From JAZDCZ01 sp046757925 (GTDB lineage Bacteria > Gemmatimonadota > Gemmatimonadetes > Gemmatimonadales > GWC2-71-9), in the NCBI GenBank assembly GCA_046757925.1, contig JBHHZE010000002.1:1-64000 (forward strand): a stretch of DNA of 64,000 bases, written 5' to 3'. Both the position numbers and the translations under genes were made by a program. Position 1 is the stretch's first letter. Each line of letters starts with the position of its first letter. Positions 52,494 to 60,667 of the stretch are shown here, piece after piece. A model generated the notes under the pieces. That model saw only the letters and a program-made list of their open reading frames with translations, did not search any database and was not told where the DNA came from.

Positions 52494-53849
52494 CTATCGG
52501 CGGTCGAGCCGCGCTTTGATGCTCGTACCTCGGATTGCTATGCCGTTCAGGCCGTCCAGGGCCTTCGACACGGCCTCGGATCGCACCTCGACGAGCGAAA
52601 ATCTGTCGCGCTGCTCGATCTTGCCAATCTGGTCTTTCGCCAGGCCTACGGCGTTTAACAGCGCCCCGACGATGTCACCGATTCTGACGTGATCTGCGCG
52701 GCCCGCGTTGATGCGAACGCTGGCCCATGCCTCTTGCAGTTCATACTCGGCTTCGGCTCCGACGCCGGAAGTCGTGCCCCGTTGAGCGGCCAGAGCGGCC
52801 GCTACCACCGCGGGATCGTATTCGTCGAACAAAGGTGCGAGCGTGAGCATAGCACCGGAGTTGTCGTGCTTCGCAATTGTGTCGCGAATCTGCTCGCGGA
52901 GCATTGCGGCGCGCTCGCGGGCCAAGTCTACTTCGGATTGCAGCCGGAACGCACGTGGCTTGAGTACCACCGACGAGAGGCTCGCGACCTGGGTGGGGCG
53001 AATCAACAGTAATACCTGGTCGGCCACCTCGGTCAATTTTTCGAGGATCTGACGCGTCGGAAGCTCCACCGAGATCGCCAGATCAGTCGGAGCGGGCGGA
53101 TCGGTGTTCACTGAAATTGCCGAATCGCAAAGCATCTCCTTCCAGGTCGGACTGCGAGCCTGGTCGGGATCCCAGATCACCACGGACCTGGGGTTCAGGA
53201 TATCGAGTGCGGATCTCACCGCGCGGGACAGATGTAGAGAGTCGACGGCGGCATAGCGTATGGTAAGCTCTATCGGTTCGGAGATCGGGGCGGCCCGCGC
53301 GACAGGCGCTCGCCGAGCGTGACGGTCCAGAAAGTCGCTAATCTCCACCTCGTTTTCCGTTAACACTATTCGTTGCACGCCGCCCAGTTGGGATAGGGCG
53401 GTGTCCAGGGCTTCCGATGAGCCAAGGGCGAACTGGGACCTGGGCCACGCAAGTACAATGCGCTTGACCGAGGTGAGATCTATGGCTGAGCGCCGCATGA
53501 GCTGGATGAAATCCGGTGCGGTGGCTATCAAGGTCGCTATTTCATGCCGTGCCAACAGGCGGGTCGTACGGGCAAAACCGGTGAGAGGGTGCACCTCTCC
53601 CAAGGGCTCGAGGGATCGCAAGGCTCGCGCGCCGTCTTCCACTGTCGCGCGATCTGGGGCGAGGATGAGGGTGATTCCATTCGACGGTCCAAGGGTCCCG
53701 AGTTTCGCGAACAATGGAGCGGTGGTCCACCAAGCGGGCGGGCACACATATACCAAACTCTTTCCCGCACCCAGCGCTCCGCGCTGAGCGGCATCGAACT
53801 CCGGCGCAAATTCCCAAGACACTTCACCCTCGATTGTCAAAAAGGACAC
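52494..53849 (-). CDS. Degenerate DEAD-box-like protein with DbpA RNA-binding domain
   Basis: 451 aa. The C-terminal 75 residues form a clear DbpA/CsdA RNA-binding domain (RIGDIVGALLNAVGLAKDQIGKIEQRDRFSLVEV, given in part). The N-terminal two thirds looks like helicase lobes: a good Walker A (GALGAGKS, residues 24-31), but motif II reads IVLAWPRSQF instead of a DEAD box, and no SAT motif or HRxGRxGR-type motif VI is visible. It may bind nucleotide and RNA without unwinding. GTG start. Divergent from the selenoprotein gene. Confidence 0.72.
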   Translation of the reverse strand: MSFLTIEGEVSWEFAPEFDAAQRGALGAGKSLVYVCPPAWWTTAPLFAKLGTLGPSNGITLILAPDRATVEDGARALRSLEPLGEVHPLTGFARTTRLLARHEIATLIATAPDFIQLMRRSAIDLTSVKRIVLAWPRSQFALGSSEALDTALSQLGGVQRIVLTENEVEISDFLDRHARRAPVARAAPISEPIELTIRYAAVDSLHLSRAVRSALDILNPRSVVIWDPDQARSPTWKEMLCDSAISVNTDPPAPTDLAISVELPTRQILEKLTEVADQVLLLIRPTQVASLSSVVLKPRAFRLQSEVDLARERAAMLREQIRDTIAKHDNSGAMLTLAPLFDEYDPAVVAAALAAQRGTTSGVGAEAEYELQEAWASVRINAGRADHVRIGDIVGALLNAVGLAKDQIGKIEQRDRFSLVEVRSEAVSKALDGLNGIAIRGTSIKARLDRR

Positions 53850-53922
53850 CGACTACTGTGACTATGATGCTACCTTCCGAGTGTGCGGAGCGCAACTACG
53901 ATGACGCAGAGGAGGAACCGCG

Positions 53923-54720
53923 ATGGGCAGGCACTGGAATCAAGTGAAGTCGGCCTTGTACACTCGCATTCCGTGGCTGACAGAAGCCTACATCCGGCTC
54001 AAGGGCAAGCGCTGGGAGGATGCCATCCCGTCGCCGGGTCTCGCCAAGCCGGGGCGCCCGCTGGCAGAGGCGAAAGTCGGACTTCTTACCTCCGCCGGCG
54101 TACACCTCCACACGCAAGAACCGTTCGATATGATCAATCCCGAAGGTGATGCCACCTATCGCGTGATTCCGGAAGATGTAGCCGTGACCGATCTGCGGAT
54201 CACGCACGACTACTACGATCACGGCGCCGCCGACCGAGACGTGAACTGTGTTTTCCCACTGGAGCGGCTGCGCGAGATGGCGCGGGAGGGTATCCTCGGA
54301 GCGACGGCGCCCAGGCACGTCGGTTTCATGGGCCACATTTTGGGCAGCGAGAGAGGGAAACTTGTTGCAAGGAGCGCCGGCGAGATCGCCGAGCTCTTCG
54401 CCGCCGACGGCGTCGATATCGTCCTGGCTTCGCCCGGCTGACCTACGTGCCACCAGTCCGTGAGTCTGGTAGCCCGTAAAGTAGAGGCCCGCGGAATCGC
54501 GACGGTGGTGGTAAGCGTGATGCCAAGTGCCACGGCGGCACTGCCGGCGCCCCGGAACGTGGTCGTGCGGTTCAGGCTGGGGCAGGTATTTGGCGAGCCA
54601 CAACGGAGGTTACAGCACGTCACGATCATGCGGCACGCGCTCGAACTAGTGGAAACCGCGACGCAAACCGGGACCGTAGTCGAACTGCCGTATCGCTGGA
54701 AACGAAACAGCTACGGTTGA
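53923..54720 (+). CDS. GrdB/PrdB-family selenoprotein (TGA decoded as selenocysteine)
   Basis: 265 aa if TGA 54439..54441 is read as selenocysteine (residue 173). The first part (LTSAGVHLHTQEPFD; NPEGDATYRVIPEDV; ITHDYYDH; NCVFPLERLREM; PRHVGFMGH) matches the glycine/sarcosine/betaine/D-proline reductase selenoprotein B family. After the TGA the same frame continues for 92 codons with the expected family ending: U-P-T-C-H-Q-S, VSLVARKVEARGIATVVVS and a C-terminal region on a regular frame to TGA 54718. The Sec lies in a UxxC redox motif. AGAGGAGG precedes ATG 53923. Size matches PrdB (about 240 aa) more than GrdB (about 430). No grdA, grdC, prdA or selenium genes are nearby. The physiological role is unknown; a thiol or selenol reductase is plausible. 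Confidence 0.85.
54449..54473 (+). promoter_or_regulatory. Candidate bacterial SECIS hairpin
   Basis: Just 3' of the TGA, GCCACCAG (54449..54456) pairs with CTGGTAGC (54466..54473), one C-A mismatch, enclosing TCCGTGAGT. An extra C-G pair can shrink the apical loop to CGTGA. The loop begins 16-18 nt after the TGA and has an exposed G-U, which fits the known layout of bacterial SECIS elements that recruit SelB. Confidence 0.6.
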
Positions 54721-54722
54721 AT

Positions 54723-54751
54723 TTGACATTCGATCGAGTCCGGGATCTTAT
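54723..54751 (+). promoter_or_regulatory. Putative sigma-70 promoter for the P1 peptidase gene
   Basis: Perfect TTGACA (54723..54728), 17-base spacer, TCTTAT (54746..54751). It starts two bases after the selenoprotein stop and 48 bp before the peptidase ATG, so the peptidase can be made independently. Confidence 0.55.
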
Positions 54752-54770
54752 TCTGGTGAGAGAGAATGCG

Positions 54771-55904
54771 ATGCTGCTAAGATCATCTATGTTGCTGGGC
54801 ACGGTCCTCGCGGCCCTTGCCATCCAACTATCTGCCCAGGCCCGCAAGGGAGCTCGAGAATTGGGCGTCGTGGTGGGGATCCTTGCTCCGGGCCCGTGGA
54901 ACGCCATTACAGATGTCACGGGAGTGCGCGTGGGGCACACAACTGTGGTCGACGGCGATTCCATCAACACCGGCGTTACGGTCGTTCTACCACCAGGTGA
55001 GAATCCATTTCAGAACAAGGTGCCAGCGGCCGTCGCAGTCGGAAACGGATTCGGCAAGCTGATGGGGTTTACCCAGGTGAGAGAGCTGGGCGAGATCGAA
55101 TCCCCTATAGTGCTAACCTGCACGCTCTGCGTCCCGCGGGCGGGAGACGCGGTGCTCACATACTTGCTTTCTCTGCCGGGTAACGAGGAGGTACGCTCGG
55201 CCAATGTCGTTGTCGGCGAAACCAACGACGGGTTTCTCAGCCGCATCCGATTGCGGCCGATCGACGAGCAGGATGTGCTCTCGGCCATACGGGATGCGCG
55301 GTCGGGACCCGTGGAGCAGGGCAGCGTGGGTGCCGGCAGAGGCACTGTCGCCTTCGGATGGAAGGGTGGAATGGGTACCTCGAGCCGCCGGCTGCCGGGG
55401 AGCTTGGGAGGTTGGACAGTTGGGGTGCTCGTACAAACCAACTTTGGGGGAGTCCTTACGATCGACGGGGCGCCCGTTGGTGAGGAACTCGGGAAGTATT
55501 ACTTGCGGGACCGGCTGTCGGGGGGCCCACGGGAGGACTCGGGTGACGGGTCGATCATGATCGTGGTTGCGACCGATGCTCCGCTCGACAGCCGTAACCT
55601 GACCCGTGTCGCGCGAAGGGCGTTGGCGGGAGTGGCTCGGACGGGAAGTGCCATGACAAACGGATCTGGGGACTACGTGATTTCATTCAGTGCCGTGCCG
55701 GTGTCCCGGCTCGCGGCTGCTGGACCACTCGGCAACGACAGCATGAGCCCGATCTTCGAGGCGACCATCGAGGCCACCGAAGAGGCGATCTACAATTCGC
55801 TGTTTTACGCCACAACGGTCAAGGGAGATCGTGGCGTGGTCGAGGCTCTACCGTTGGATGAAACTCTCGAGATACTGCACCGCTACGGGGTATTGAACCG
55901 ATGA
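54771..55904 (+). CDS. P1-family (S58, DmpA-like) aminopeptidase
   Basis: 377 aa from ATG 54771, with a signal peptide (SSMLLGTVLAALAIQLSAQA). Hallmarks: NAITDVTGVRVGHTTV, VGETNDG, WKGGMGTSSR, VGVLVQTNFGG and the autocleavage/nucleophile site DGSIMIVVATDAP, with Gly260-Ser261 as the likely cleavage pair by analogy to DmpA. Cleaves N-terminal residues from peptides or amides; probably periplasmic. In-frame TTG 54717 is ignored because it precedes the signal peptide. Overlaps the next gene by ATGA. Confidence 0.88.
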   Translation: MLLRSSMLLGTVLAALAIQLSAQARKGARELGVVVGILAPGPWNAITDVTGVRVGHTTVVDGDSINTGVTVVLPPGENPFQNKVPAAVAVGNGFGKLMGFTQVRELGEIESPIVLTCTLCVPRAGDAVLTYLLSLPGNEEVRSANVVVGETNDGFLSRIRLRPIDEQDVLSAIRDARSGPVEQGSVGAGRGTVAFGWKGGMGTSSRRLPGSLGGWTVGVLVQTNFGGVLTIDGAPVGEELGKYYLRDRLSGGPREDSGDGSIMIVVATDAPLDSRNLTRVARRALAGVARTGSAMTNGSGDYVISFSAVPVSRLAAAGPLGNDSMSPIFEATIEATEEAIYNSLFYATTVKGDRGVVEALPLDETLEILHRYGVLNR

Positions 55905-57109
55905 CGTTCAAGCCCTCCCACAATCTGGGGCACCTCGAACCTTCGGCAACGGTCTCCATCAATCAAGAGGCGCAAAGACGTCGGTCCGCCGGCGAGGACA
56001 TCCTCGACCTGTCGGCTGGTGAGCCGGATTTCGGGACTCCAAAGATCATTGCCGAGGCCGGTATCAAGGCGATACAACAGGGGAAGACTCACTATCCGCC
56101 GAACGCCGGGATTCTCGACCTACGGGCGGCGGTCGCCCGACAGCTTTCGCTCCTCTCGGGAGGACGCCCGGTCAACGCCGACAACATAGTTGTGTCCACT
56201 GGGGCCAAGCAGGCACTGTTCAACGCGTGCTTCAGCCTGTTCGGGCCCGGCGACGAGGTACTGATACCCAGTCCGGCGTGGGTGTCCTATCCGCAAATCA
56301 TCCATCTTGCCCGAGCGACGCCGGTCATGGTACCCGGTGACATCGAGTGGAGCCTAAAAGTCGGAGTGGATCAGCTCGACGCAGTGATGACTTCCAGGAC
56401 CAGGGGCATCATTCTGTGTACGCCAGTCAATCCCACTGGTGCGGTTTACACCCGGGCGGAACTCAAGGCCATTCTCACTTGGGCGCGCGACCGGAAGCTG
56501 TGGGTGGTCTCGGACGAAATCTATCGCCGCATTCACTACGGCTCCGGTCCGGCGCCCTCCGTATTGGACTTTCCCGACGACTTGTTGGAGCACGTGGTCG
56601 TGATCTCCGGCGCCAGCAAATCATTCGCTATGACGGGCTGGCGCATCGGCTTTGCCCTGGCACCCGGTCCACTGGCCAATGCCATGGCCGCCCTGCAGAC
56701 GCACGTGACGAGCGGCGCTTCGCAACCGTCGCAGTGGGCTGCCGCTGCGGCATTCGACGATCCGCGGGTCGATCTGGAGGTAGAGCAAATGGTCGGTGAG
56801 TTTCGCCGACGCCGCGATCTAGTAGTCGAACATTTCCATGACAACATTCCGGGTGTTGAGTTCGTAGATCCACTCGGCGCGTTTTATCTGTTTTTCCGTG
56901 TCGACAGTTACTTCGGTGGCGAGATCCAATCGGCCAAGGGGTTCTGCGAACGACTTCTAGCCGATCGGGGAGTTGCGGTGGTGCCGGGGGAGGCGTTTGG
57001 CGACGAGCGATGGGTGAGGTTGTCGTATGCAGCCTCGGAGAAGGATCTCTTGAGCGCACTCATGCGTGTGGCCGACTTCGTAAGTGCGCTCATGGTCCGG
57101 TCGGGCTGA
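55901..57109 (+). CDS. Class I/II aminotransferase (aspartate aminotransferase-like)
   Basis: 402 aa PLP enzyme of subgroup I-beta. LDLSAGEPDFGTPK, the substrate stretch (PSPAWVSYPQI), TPVNPTGAVYT, the aspartate of VVSDEIYRRI, and PLP lysine in SGASKSFAMTGWRIGF; C-terminal WVRLSYA carries the carboxylate-binding Arg. Substrate could be aspartate, glutamate or prephenate. Overlaps the P1 peptidase gene by 4 bp. Confidence 0.92.
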   Translation: MTFKPSHNLGHLEPSATVSINQEAQRRRSAGEDILDLSAGEPDFGTPKIIAEAGIKAIQQGKTHYPPNAGILDLRAAVARQLSLLSGGRPVNADNIVVSTGAKQALFNACFSLFGPGDEVLIPSPAWVSYPQIIHLARATPVMVPGDIEWSLKVGVDQLDAVMTSRTRGIILCTPVNPTGAVYTRAELKAILTWARDRKLWVVSDEIYRRIHYGSGPAPSVLDFPDDLLEHVVVISGASKSFAMTGWRIGFALAPGPLANAMAALQTHVTSGASQPSQWAAAAAFDDPRVDLEVEQMVGEFRRRRDLVVEHFHDNIPGVEFVDPLGAFYLFFRVDSYFGGEIQSAKGFCERLLADRGVAVVPGEAFGDERWVRLSYAASEKDLLSALMRVADFVSALMVRSG

Positions 57110-57141
57110 ACCAGCTTCCAGAAGCGAATTGGGAAGCTGCC

Positions 57142-57774
57142 GTGAATGAGAACGTGCTTGCCTGGATGGATCGCCTTTACGCGGTGGAGGATGACGTCCT
57201 CGAAGAAATACGCCAAAGGCACGAGAGAGAGAATCTTCCGCCGATCTGCATTTCGCCGAACGAAGCGAAGATCATAACCGTACTCCTGCGGGCGATTGGT
57301 GCGAAGCGAGTACTGGAGATCGGTACACTGGGAGGATACAGTGGGACGTGGATCGCTCGCGCACTACCCTCGGACGGCCGGCTTCACACCATCGAATGCA
57401 ACCCGCGGCATGCGGCCATAGCGCGCGAGAACTTCCAATTTGCGGGAGTGTCGCACAAGATCGATCTCATCGAAGGGGATGCACTGGACGTGATCCGAGG
57501 ACTGAAACCGGAATTCGACGCCGTGTTCTTGGATGCAGACAAGGAGCGGTTGGAAACCTACTACCGGATGTCCTTCGACCTGCTCCGGATCGGTGGATTA
57601 CTCTTGTGTGATAACGTATTCATGAATGGAAGGATCGCAGACTCCACCGACGAAGCCTTGGACGTAGAGGGCGCTCGCGCGTTCAGTCGGGTTGCATCCG
57701 GTGATCCCAGGCTCATGGCCGCGACTATTCCCGTCCGGGACGGCCTTGCGGTGGGAGTAAAGGTCGCCAACTGA
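57142..57774 (+). CDS. SAM-dependent O-methyltransferase (COMT-like)
   Basis: 210 aa. SAM site (RVLEIGTLGGYSGTWIA), acidic strand end (LHTIECNP), metal/catalytic region (FDAVFLDADKE) and LLLCDNVFMNG. This is the class of Mg-dependent catechol-type O-methyltransferases. GTG 57142 (GGGAAG upstream) yields the expected NENVLAWMDRLYAVED start. Substrate unknown. Followed after 11 bp by the NurA-like gene. Confidence 0.87.
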   Translation: MNENVLAWMDRLYAVEDDVLEEIRQRHERENLPPICISPNEAKIITVLLRAIGAKRVLEIGTLGGYSGTWIARALPSDGRLHTIECNPRHAAIARENFQFAGVSHKIDLIEGDALDVIRGLKPEFDAVFLDADKERLETYYRMSFDLLRIGGLLLCDNVFMNGRIADSTDEALDVEGARAFSRVASGDPRLMAATIPVRDGLAVGVKVAN

Positions 57775-57785
57775 GAGGAGGCCGT

Positions 57786-58727
57786 CTGGCGGCCCAGTCT
57801 TCGAAGAATCTTCTCGATAGCGCAATCCGCAGCGTCGGCGGTGTTGTGGGAGCAGGTGCTATCCTCAGTCACGTCCCGGAACCCATACGCAGGCCCTTTG
57901 GATCGGCGGAGCTGGTCGAAACCAAGCGGCTCGAAGCTATTCCGGTGGGCGAGCCCGTTGCCGAGCCCCCGGCTGCGGGGTTCCTAGACGGTATTCAACG
58001 CTACTCGCTTGCAGGAAGACTGGGCCTGAACCCGGTTGTGCGCGCGCACGTTGCAGCGGCCGTGCTGGCTAGATCGGACGGCGAACTCCGAGTTGCGTCG
58101 GAAGATGACGAGCAGTTCGTCGCAGTTCCGCTCGATCGATTGTCCGAACGACAGCGACAGCGACTGGCAGAAGTTGGAATGCCCATTCACGACTGTGGTG
58201 CTGATGCGCGTGCCCACCCATTTCTGGATCTGCAGCGGGCGGCTGAGCTCGTTCAGCAACGCCGCGAATTGCTGGAAGTCCGCGTGGCCCGTGAGTACGC
58301 CAGGTCGTCCCATGCCGGATGGTTGGTGGTGGACGGGTCAATAATGGGTCACGATCTGGATTGCCGCATCCTGGGGGTGATAAAGAGTCACGAAACCCAA
58401 TTCTTTGAAGGTGAAGAACTCGAGACCGCCCTCACTCTTGCACCGGGCTGCCGAACGAGCGTGTTTGCTCGTATTGTGCAAGGACGGGGTAGAGTGCACA
58501 GTTGGTATCTCAGGCTTTGGCCATGGGAGGAACACGATCTCTTGTACGGATTATTGCGAATAGAGTGCATGTGCAGGGAGCCGGTGCAGGAAGCGACGGA
58601 AGTAAGCCGCTGGTTACTTGCCGAACGTGCTCCCCTGTCAGCACCTGACGGGAGATGGGATCGCCTCATTTATCCGATCAGACAGGTGGAAGAATATCTC
58701 CGCGCGCGCACGGGCGGATGGATATGA
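57786..58727 (+). CDS. nurA: NurA-like nuclease
   Basis: 313 aa if the CTG at 57786 is the start, 293 aa from GTG 57846. AGAGGAGG at 57774..57781 fits the CTG, which gives a credible start (LAAQSSKNLLDSAIRSVGG); no ATG, GTG or TTG is in frame there. The C-terminal half carries NurA features: WLVVDGSIMGHD (catalytic Asp in DGS), RILGVIKSHETQFF and a final IYPIRQVEEYLRAR helix. Its stop overlaps the HerA-like gene (ATGA), the arrangement expected of a HerA-NurA pair in DNA-end resection. The N-terminal 150 residues are a less familiar extension. Confidence 0.68.
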   Translation: MAAQSSKNLLDSAIRSVGGVVGAGAILSHVPEPIRRPFGSAELVETKRLEAIPVGEPVAEPPAAGFLDGIQRYSLAGRLGLNPVVRAHVAAAVLARSDGELRVASEDDEQFVAVPLDRLSERQRQRLAEVGMPIHDCGADARAHPFLDLQRAAELVQQRRELLEVRVAREYARSSHAGWLVVDGSIMGHDLDCRILGVIKSHETQFFEGEELETALTLAPGCRTSVFARIVQGRGRVHSWYLRLWPWEEHDLLYGLLRIECMCREPVQEATEVSRWLLAERAPLSAPDGRWDRLIYPIRQVEEYLRARTGGWI

Positions 58728-60667
58728 TCCGTCTGGGCAGCGACGATTATGTGGGCAGGGTGGTCGCCACCGAGGCGATGCCGGCGGGGCCGCACCAGTT
58801 TTACTTTTGGACCGCGGTCGATGCGACGCTCGGTATAGGCGCCATCGTGAGAGTAGATGGTGACGATGATCGTATCGTTTTTGCGGTCGTGGTCGATGGG
58901 CGGGCATACACGGATCTCGCCACGGCGTTGCATGACGTTCTGGCTACGGATGGTGACCCGTCCGGCACCCGTCCGCCGACCAAACGTGTGGAGGTCCGGC
59001 TCTGGACGGCTGCGGTGCTACGTCAAGAACCGGAGGAGCCGGTCCAGCCTGTGCCGCTGGCGGGTGTGCGATTGGCGACGCGGGACGATGTCGCCGCGGC
59101 CTTACGGATGGATTTGTATGTTGGAACGGATCGCTCTACAGGTCTACCGATTGGTCTGTATACGGCGGGCGGAACGAGTGCGCCGATCCACTTGGACGCC
59201 GAGTTCCTGCTCGGTCCTGAATCGGCGCATCTGAACCTGTCCGGAGTGTCAGGGCTGGCCACCAAGACCAGCGCGGTACAGTTCTTCTTGTCGAGCATTT
59301 TCCAGACGTTTCCAGCTCACAAGGGAAGTATTGCGGCGGTGTGCATCAACGTTAAGGGTCCCGATCTATGTTTCCTCGACCAACCGGGAGAGCTGACCGA
59401 CGGAGATCGGGCGATGTATGCCGAGCTGAAGTTGGAACCGCGGCCGTTCGACCGGGTGCGCTACTACGCTCCCTTCAAGGGAGATGGTGTAAACCTCAAC
59501 ACACTGCGTTCGCATCCCGATCTAGTTGGCTCGGTGCAGCCCCTCGTTTGGGGACTGCGCGAAGTGTTGGATTATCACGAAGTACTGATGAGCCGTGACG
59601 ACATAGACGCCAAGTCAGACGGTCTGATCGATTTTTTGGCAGAGCGAGTCGTTGAGAAGCAATTCGACGACGAGTGGGGCAACTCGCACCGCGTGAGAAC
59701 GTTCGCAGATCTGGAGCGGCTCTTTCGGGCAATCTTCGATGGACTGGAATCGCAAGGGCGGGGCGATATGTGGCGCACGCATCACATCGCCACCATACGG
59801 AAAGTGCGCAACAGGTTGCTCAACATATCTACACGATGCAAGGGGCTGGTTACCGATGATGGCACGGTAAGCGACCTCCCGTTCGGCGAGTTTGAAGACC
59901 GTTCGGTACATGTGGTGGACGTTGCCGGAATGGACCAACTCGCACAGGATCTAGCGTTCACGCGGGTAGTCTCAGAGTTGCGCGATCGTTTGGAGCGACG
60001 CGATCTGGGTGTAGACCATGTAATCGTCTTTGTAGATGAGTTGAACAAATATGCGCCGGGCGACGGTCCCGAGACTTACGTCCGGAAGATGCTGTTGGAT
60101 ATTTCCGAGCGCGGTAGGTATCTGGGTCTGGTACTTTTCTCGGCACAGCAATTCCGCTCCCAGGTGCACCGCAGGGTCGTCGGCAATGCCGGCACTACGA
60201 TCTACGGACGAATGGACATGGATGAGTTGGCTACACCGGGGTATCAGGTTCTCTCTCCAGCCACCAAGATCAAGTTGGCAACTCTGCCCAAAGGGCAGCT
60301 GATGATCCGCCACCCGCATTTCACGCAACCTGTCTTCGTGCGATTCCCCCGCCCCCCGGTGCTGCCCGGTCCGGTCGGCATTCAGAGATATCCTCCGGCC
60401 AAGGACATGGAGTTTGAAGATGCGGTGGTGCTGCAGCTAGTTGGCCTGGATAGGCAACTCGAGCCGGGAAAGGTCAAAGCGGTGATAGCGGGGCGCAGGG
60501 AAGTTGATGTCAGGCGGGCCCTATTGGCGACCCGGCGGGCGCGCCCGGACGACGTCTTGGCGTTCTTTAGAGCCGCCTTGGGTCCCGCTGTGGAGAGAGA
60601 GAATGTGGGGGTGTCACGGGTGCGAGCAGCACCTCTCAGATCGGTGGAGGATCCATATGTTTCCTGA
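58724..60667 (+). CDS. herA: HerA-like hexameric ATPase/translocase
   Basis: 647 aa. N-terminal HAS-barrel (about residues 5-115), then a DUF87/RecA-type motor. Its P-loop is odd: SGVSGLATKTS (residues 173-183), where Thr replaces the Gly before the conserved Lys181. Walker B is HVIVFVDELNK, followed by LVLFSAQQFRSQV (sensor-like) and RVVGNAGTTIYGR with possible arginine fingers. ATG 58724 overlaps the nurA stop; an ATG at 58718 is equally possible. Expected to translocate DNA ends through a ring that feeds NurA. Confidence 0.8.
   Translation: MIRLGSDDYVGRVVATEAMPAGPHQFYFWTAVDATLGIGAIVRVDGDDDRIVFAVVVDGRAYTDLATALHDVLATDGDPSGTRPPTKRVEVRLWTAAVLRQEPEEPVQPVPLAGVRLATRDDVAAALRMDLYVGTDRSTGLPIGLYTAGGTSAPIHLDAEFLLGPESAHLNLSGVSGLATKTSAVQFFLSSIFQTFPAHKGSIAAVCINVKGPDLCFLDQPGELTDGDRAMYAELKLEPRPFDRVRYYAPFKGDGVNLNTLRSHPDLVGSVQPLVWGLREVLDYHEVLMSRDDIDAKSDGLIDFLAERVVEKQFDDEWGNSHRVRTFADLERLFRAIFDGLESQGRGDMWRTHHIATIRKVRNRLLNISTRCKGLVTDDGTVSDLPFGEFEDRSVHVVDVAGMDQLAQDLAFTRVVSELRDRLERRDLGVDHVIVFVDELNKYAPGDGPETYVRKMLLDISERGRYLGLVLFSAQQFRSQVHRRVVGNAGTTIYGRMDMDELATPGYQVLSPATKIKLATLPKGQLMIRHPHFTQPVFVRFPRPPVLPGPVGIQRYPPAKDMEFEDAVVLQLVGLDRQLEPGKVKAVIAGRREVDVRRALLATRRARPDDVLAFFRAALGPAVERENVGVSRVRAAPLRSVEDPYVS

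Noticed and set aside
53923..54441. A stand-alone 172-aa gene ending at TGA 54439, with a second short gene at 54460..54720
   Set aside because: Both pieces are in the same frame, the protein family continues through the TGA, and a UxxC motif plus hairpin follow. Selenocysteine reading explains everything better than a pseudogene or two genes.
53896..54603. 235-aa open frame on the minus strand across the selenoprotein gene
   Set aside because: It opposes a gene with clear family motifs and has no recognisable domain.
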